Origin: a bacterium
GTDB taxonomy: Bacteria; Desulfobacterota; Anaeroferrophillalia; Anaeroferrophillales; Anaeroferrophillaceae
Assembly: GCA_029940125.1 (NCBI GenBank)
Contig: JAOZRP010000099.1
Coordinates: 1-7,568 of the forward strand
Direction: 5' to 3'
DNA length: 7,568 bases
Each line of letters starts with the position of its first letter. The stretch's first letter is position 1. This document shows, in pieces, positions 5,838-7,568 of this stretch. A program made the position numbers and the translations under genes. The notes beneath the pieces were generated by a model. That model did no database searches. It was not told where the DNA came from and was given only the letters and a program-made list of their open reading frames with translations.

Positions 5838-6608
5838 TCAGGCGATTCCGAACACCCGCCTGGCGTTGTCGCGGGTTTTTTCCGCCACCACTGCCGCCGA
5901 CTCTCCTTTCAAACTGCCAATCGCCTCCGCCACGTACCGCACGTACAGGGGTTCATTGCGTTTGCCCCGGTAAGGAACAGGGGTCAGGTAGGGACAGTCG
6001 GTTTCAATCAGCAGGTCGTCCAGGGAAAGGCGCCTGACTACCTCGGCCTGAACCTGGTTCTTGCGAAAGGTGATGGTGCCGGGAATGGAAATCACGAAGC
6101 CAAGATCAACGTAGGCCGACGCCAGCCGGTAGTCGCCGGAAAAACAGTGAATGATGCCGCCGTGGCGGTAGCCCCCTTCGGATTTAATGATCTCAAACAC
6201 CTCCCGGTGGGCGTCGCGGTCGTGAATGACCACCGGCAGCTCCAGCTCGGCGGCAATGTTCAACTGGCGGGCAAATTCTTCCACCTGCACCTCGCGGGGC
6301 GAGTGGTTGCGGTAAAAGTCTAGCCCGATTTCCCCGTAAGCCACCACTTTATCGCTGTCAGCCAGCGCTTTCAATACCTGATAGCCCGACTCGGTGGCCT
6401 CCTTGACTTCGTGGGGATGGATGCCGACGGTGGCGTAGACCCGTGGCCACTTTTCGGCAATTTCCACCGCCCGGATCGAATCGGCAACATCAGTGCCGAT
6501 GGCAACGATGCCGGTCATCCCGGCGGCAAAAGAGCGTTCCAGCACTTGGTCCAGATCGGCAGCAAAGACATCCATGTTGATGTGGCTGTGACTGTCAAAG
6601 AGTTCCAT
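5838..6608 (-). CDS. tatD: TatD-family metal-dependent hydrolase/deoxyribonuclease
   Basis: This 256-residue protein has the TIM-barrel amidohydrolase-type fold of the TatD family and full family length (about 255-265). All expected metal ligands are seen: H7 and H9 (DSHSHI), E93 (GEIGLDFY), H129 (VVIHDRDAH), H154 (IIHCFSGD) and D204 (IETDCPYLTP). The conserved VGIHPHE segment (61-67) is also present. Characterised members are Mg-dependent 3'-5' exonucleases implicated in DNA repair or turnover; some are D-aminoacyl-tRNA deacylase-like. The motifs do not separate TatD from its paralogues YcfH and YjjV, so the symbol is at family level. The ATG shares its A with the TAA stop of the upstream creatininase-family gene (TAATG), with GGAG 8 bases before, so translation is probably coupled. 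No Tat translocase genes are nearby, as is usual for stand-alone tatD. Confidence 0.93.
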   Translation of the reverse strand: MELFDSHSHINMDVFAADLDQVLERSFAAGMTGIVAIGTDVADSIRAVEIAEKWPRVYATVGIHPHEVKEATESGYQVLKALADSDKVVAYGEIGLDFYRNHSPREVQVEEFARQLNIAAELELPVVIHDRDAHREVFEIIKSEGGYRHGGIIHCFSGDYRLASAYVDLGFVISIPGTITFRKNQVQAEVVRRLSLDDLLIETDCPYLTPVPYRGKRNEPLYVRYVAEAIGSLKGESAAVVAEKTRDNARRVFGIA

Positions 6609-7333
6609 TAACTTTGCTCCGTAAATGATTCAAACTGCTGTATAAATTCCACCAGAGCATCCACCGTCAGCTGGCAGTATCGCTCCCCCTTCTCCCGGCT
6701 GGCCTTGCCGGGGTCGCCCCAGACTCCATGTCGCCAGTAGGCCTGTTTATGACGCACCAGGATGTAGCGGGGAAACTCAGGATACTCCTCCGGACTGGTT
6801 CCCTTGACCAACTGCGGATATAAATACAGCAGGCGCGAGGTTTCAATTTCACCGGCATGGGAATCGTCCGCGGTTTCCACCAGCTCGCGGCTGGCCTCCC
6901 GGGCCAGCTCGTACTCGCAGATGATCGCCATCTTCAGATCCCCGTATTCCTGCAGCAACTCTTCCCCCGCTTCCAGCAGGGCGTTCATGTGGGTTCTGCC
7001 GGCATGGCCGGAGATGAGGATGAAATGACGCAGCCCCTGGCGATACAGGGACTCTACCACATCCCGGGCCAGGGCCCGCAGGGTGGTGGAACGGATGCCG
7101 ATGGTGCCGGGGTGGTCGGACGTGCTGCGGCAGACTCCGTAATGCACCGGCGGGGCGACGAACACCGGCATTTTTGCCGCCGTCATCTTGAGGACTTCAT
7201 ACACCTGGATGGTATCGGTATCCAGGGGCAGGTGGAAGCCATGTTCCTCGGTAGAGCCAAAGGGAATAAAAACCGTCCGGCTTTTTTCCAGGCCGGCGGT
7301 AAACTCAGTCATGGTCATGTCGGTCATAATCAT
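6608..7333 (-). CDS. Creatininase-family metallohydrolase (amidohydrolase), substrate unknown
   Basis: This is a 241-residue protein, typical of the family (about 230-260). The metal-site motif GSTEEHGFHLPLDTDT (26-41) supplies E29, H31 and D40, aligning with the E/H/D ligands of creatininase. HPGTIGI (74-80), SGHAGRTHMNAL (108-119, H110) and DSHAGEIETS (157-166) are the other family blocks. The family includes creatinine amidohydrolase, a formamidopyrimidine deformylase in flavin/F420 synthesis, and the mycofactocin peptidase MftE. The usual NGHGGN block is changed to SGHAGRTH, and no mycofactocin or deazaflavin genes are nearby, so I assign no substrate. The start at ATG 7333 is chosen over ATG 7327 because GGAGG (7341-7345) lies 7 bases away. 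The gene overlaps tatD by one base and is the first gene of a two-gene unit. A strong hairpin (7364-7393) lies in its leader. Confidence 0.88.
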   Translation of the reverse strand: MIMTDMTMTEFTAGLEKSRTVFIPFGSTEEHGFHLPLDTDTIQVYEVLKMTAAKMPVFVAPPVHYGVCRSTSDHPGTIGIRSTTLRALARDVVESLYRQGLRHFILISGHAGRTHMNALLEAGEELLQEYGDLKMAIICEYELAREASRELVETADDSHAGEIETSRLLYLYPQLVKGTSPEEYPEFPRYILVRHKQAYWRHGVWGDPGKASREKGERYCQLTVDALVEFIQQFESFTEQS

Positions 7334-7340
7334 TGAAAAA

Positions 7341-7345
7341 CCTCC
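7341..7345 (-). promoter_or_regulatory. Shine-Dalgarno that sets the creatininase-family start
   Basis: GGAGG on the minus strand is 7 bases before ATG 7333 and 13 before ATG 7327, favouring the upstream start. Confidence 0.75.
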
Positions 7346-7363
7346 AAAGGCATGTATTCAGTT

Positions 7364-7393
7364 CCCATCCGGAAACGGCAGTTTCCGGATGGG
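7364..7393. repeat. Perfect 13-bp hairpin, left unit of the paired repeat
   Basis: CCCATCCGGAAAC (7364-7376) and GTTTCCGGATGGG (7381-7393) are exact reverse complements around a GGCA loop. No T-run follows in either direction. As RNA it would fold in the creatininase leader, about 18 bases upstream of the Shine-Dalgarno. Confidence 0.85.
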
Positions 7394-7479
7394 CTGTCAG
7401 CTCTCGGCCTTCAGCTCCTAGCTTAACAAATTCTTTTTTTCAATGTTTAACTGAAAGCTGACTGCTGATCGCTGCAAGC

Positions 7480-7511
7480 GTTCATCGGGAAATGAACATT
7501 TCCGGATGAAC
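7480..7511. repeat. 15-bp hairpin with one mismatch, right unit of the paired repeat
   Basis: GTTCATCGGGAAATG (7480-7494) pairs with CATTTCCGGATGAAC (7497-7511) with a single mismatch (a G where C is expected at 7487). Its right arm shares TTTCCGGATG with the left hairpin. From here to the window end (7512-7568) I see no gene or convincing signal. Confidence 0.8.
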
Positions 7512-7568
7512 ACTATCTAATAAAACAATGGCGGCTCCGGCAAATTCCCATTGCATCAATTTTTCGGA

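Larger units (their letters stand above)
7364..7511. repeat. Symmetric paired-hairpin repeat, REPIN/BIME-like or miniature mobile element
   Basis: This 148-base non-coding block is bounded by two hairpins (7364-7393 and 7480-7511). They share TTTCCGGATG (7382-7391 and 7499-7508). Between them lie AGCT-rich arms, with AGCT at 7399, 7413 and 7420 on one side and 7456 on the other, roughly inverted to each other around a T7 run (7434-7440). The arrangement hairpin, CAGCT-rich arm, AT-rich centre, AGCTGA-rich arm, hairpin is close to a large imperfect palindrome. It lies upstream of the creatininase gene and contains no ORF of note. Copies elsewhere in the genome cannot be tested here. Confidence 0.5.

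Noticed and set aside
7526..7564. CAATGG/CCATTG stem followed by a T-run as a terminator
   Set aside because: The stem is only 6 bp with a 16-base loop, and seven bases separate it from the T-run; the strength is not convincing.

Overview
The window looks like chromosomal DNA of a Gram-negative bacterium. It is moderately GC-rich with AT-rich intergenic stretches. Twitching-motility ATPase PilT, a GGDEF protein, a soluble REC-histidine kinase, and a small phasin-like protein beside a UbiB/AarF-family protein together suggest a deltaproteobacterial (Desulfobacterota, perhaps Desulfuromonadales) origin. That placement is an inference from gene content, not shown by any marker gene. There are no tRNA, rRNA or CRISPR sequences and no transposase gene; nearly all of the window is coding.

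Minus strand, 4495 down to 1: pilT, a response-regulator/histidine-kinase hybrid, a small phasin-like coiled-coil protein, and a UbiB/AarF-family protein whose stop codon lies at or just beyond the window edge. pilT and the kinase are 70 bases apart. The phasin-like gene and ubiB are separated by only 3 bases and are probably co-transcribed. Between the kinase and the phasin-like gene is a 109-base gap holding a GC-rich hairpin.

Plus strand, 4744-5718: a diguanylate cyclase transcribed divergently from pilT. The 248-base gap between them holds two dyad sequences near pilT, a long A/T tract and a plausible sigma-70 promoter for the cyclase. The pair suggests joint control of pilus retraction and c-di-GMP, with the kinase as a possible input.

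Minus strand, 7333 down to 5838: a creatininase-family metallohydrolase followed by a TatD-family metal-dependent nuclease. Stop and start codons overlap (TAATG), so they form a translationally coupled pair. The cyclase and TatD genes converge on a 119-base gap with an imperfect hairpin.

Upstream of the creatininase gene (7364-7511) lies the most unusual non-coding structure: two strong hairpins sharing the core TTTCCGGATG flank AGCT-rich arms that are roughly inverted to each other. This resembles a REPIN/BIME-like or miniature mobile repeat. All main genes are full length, apart from the possible loss of the final stop codon of ubiB; no frameshifts were seen.
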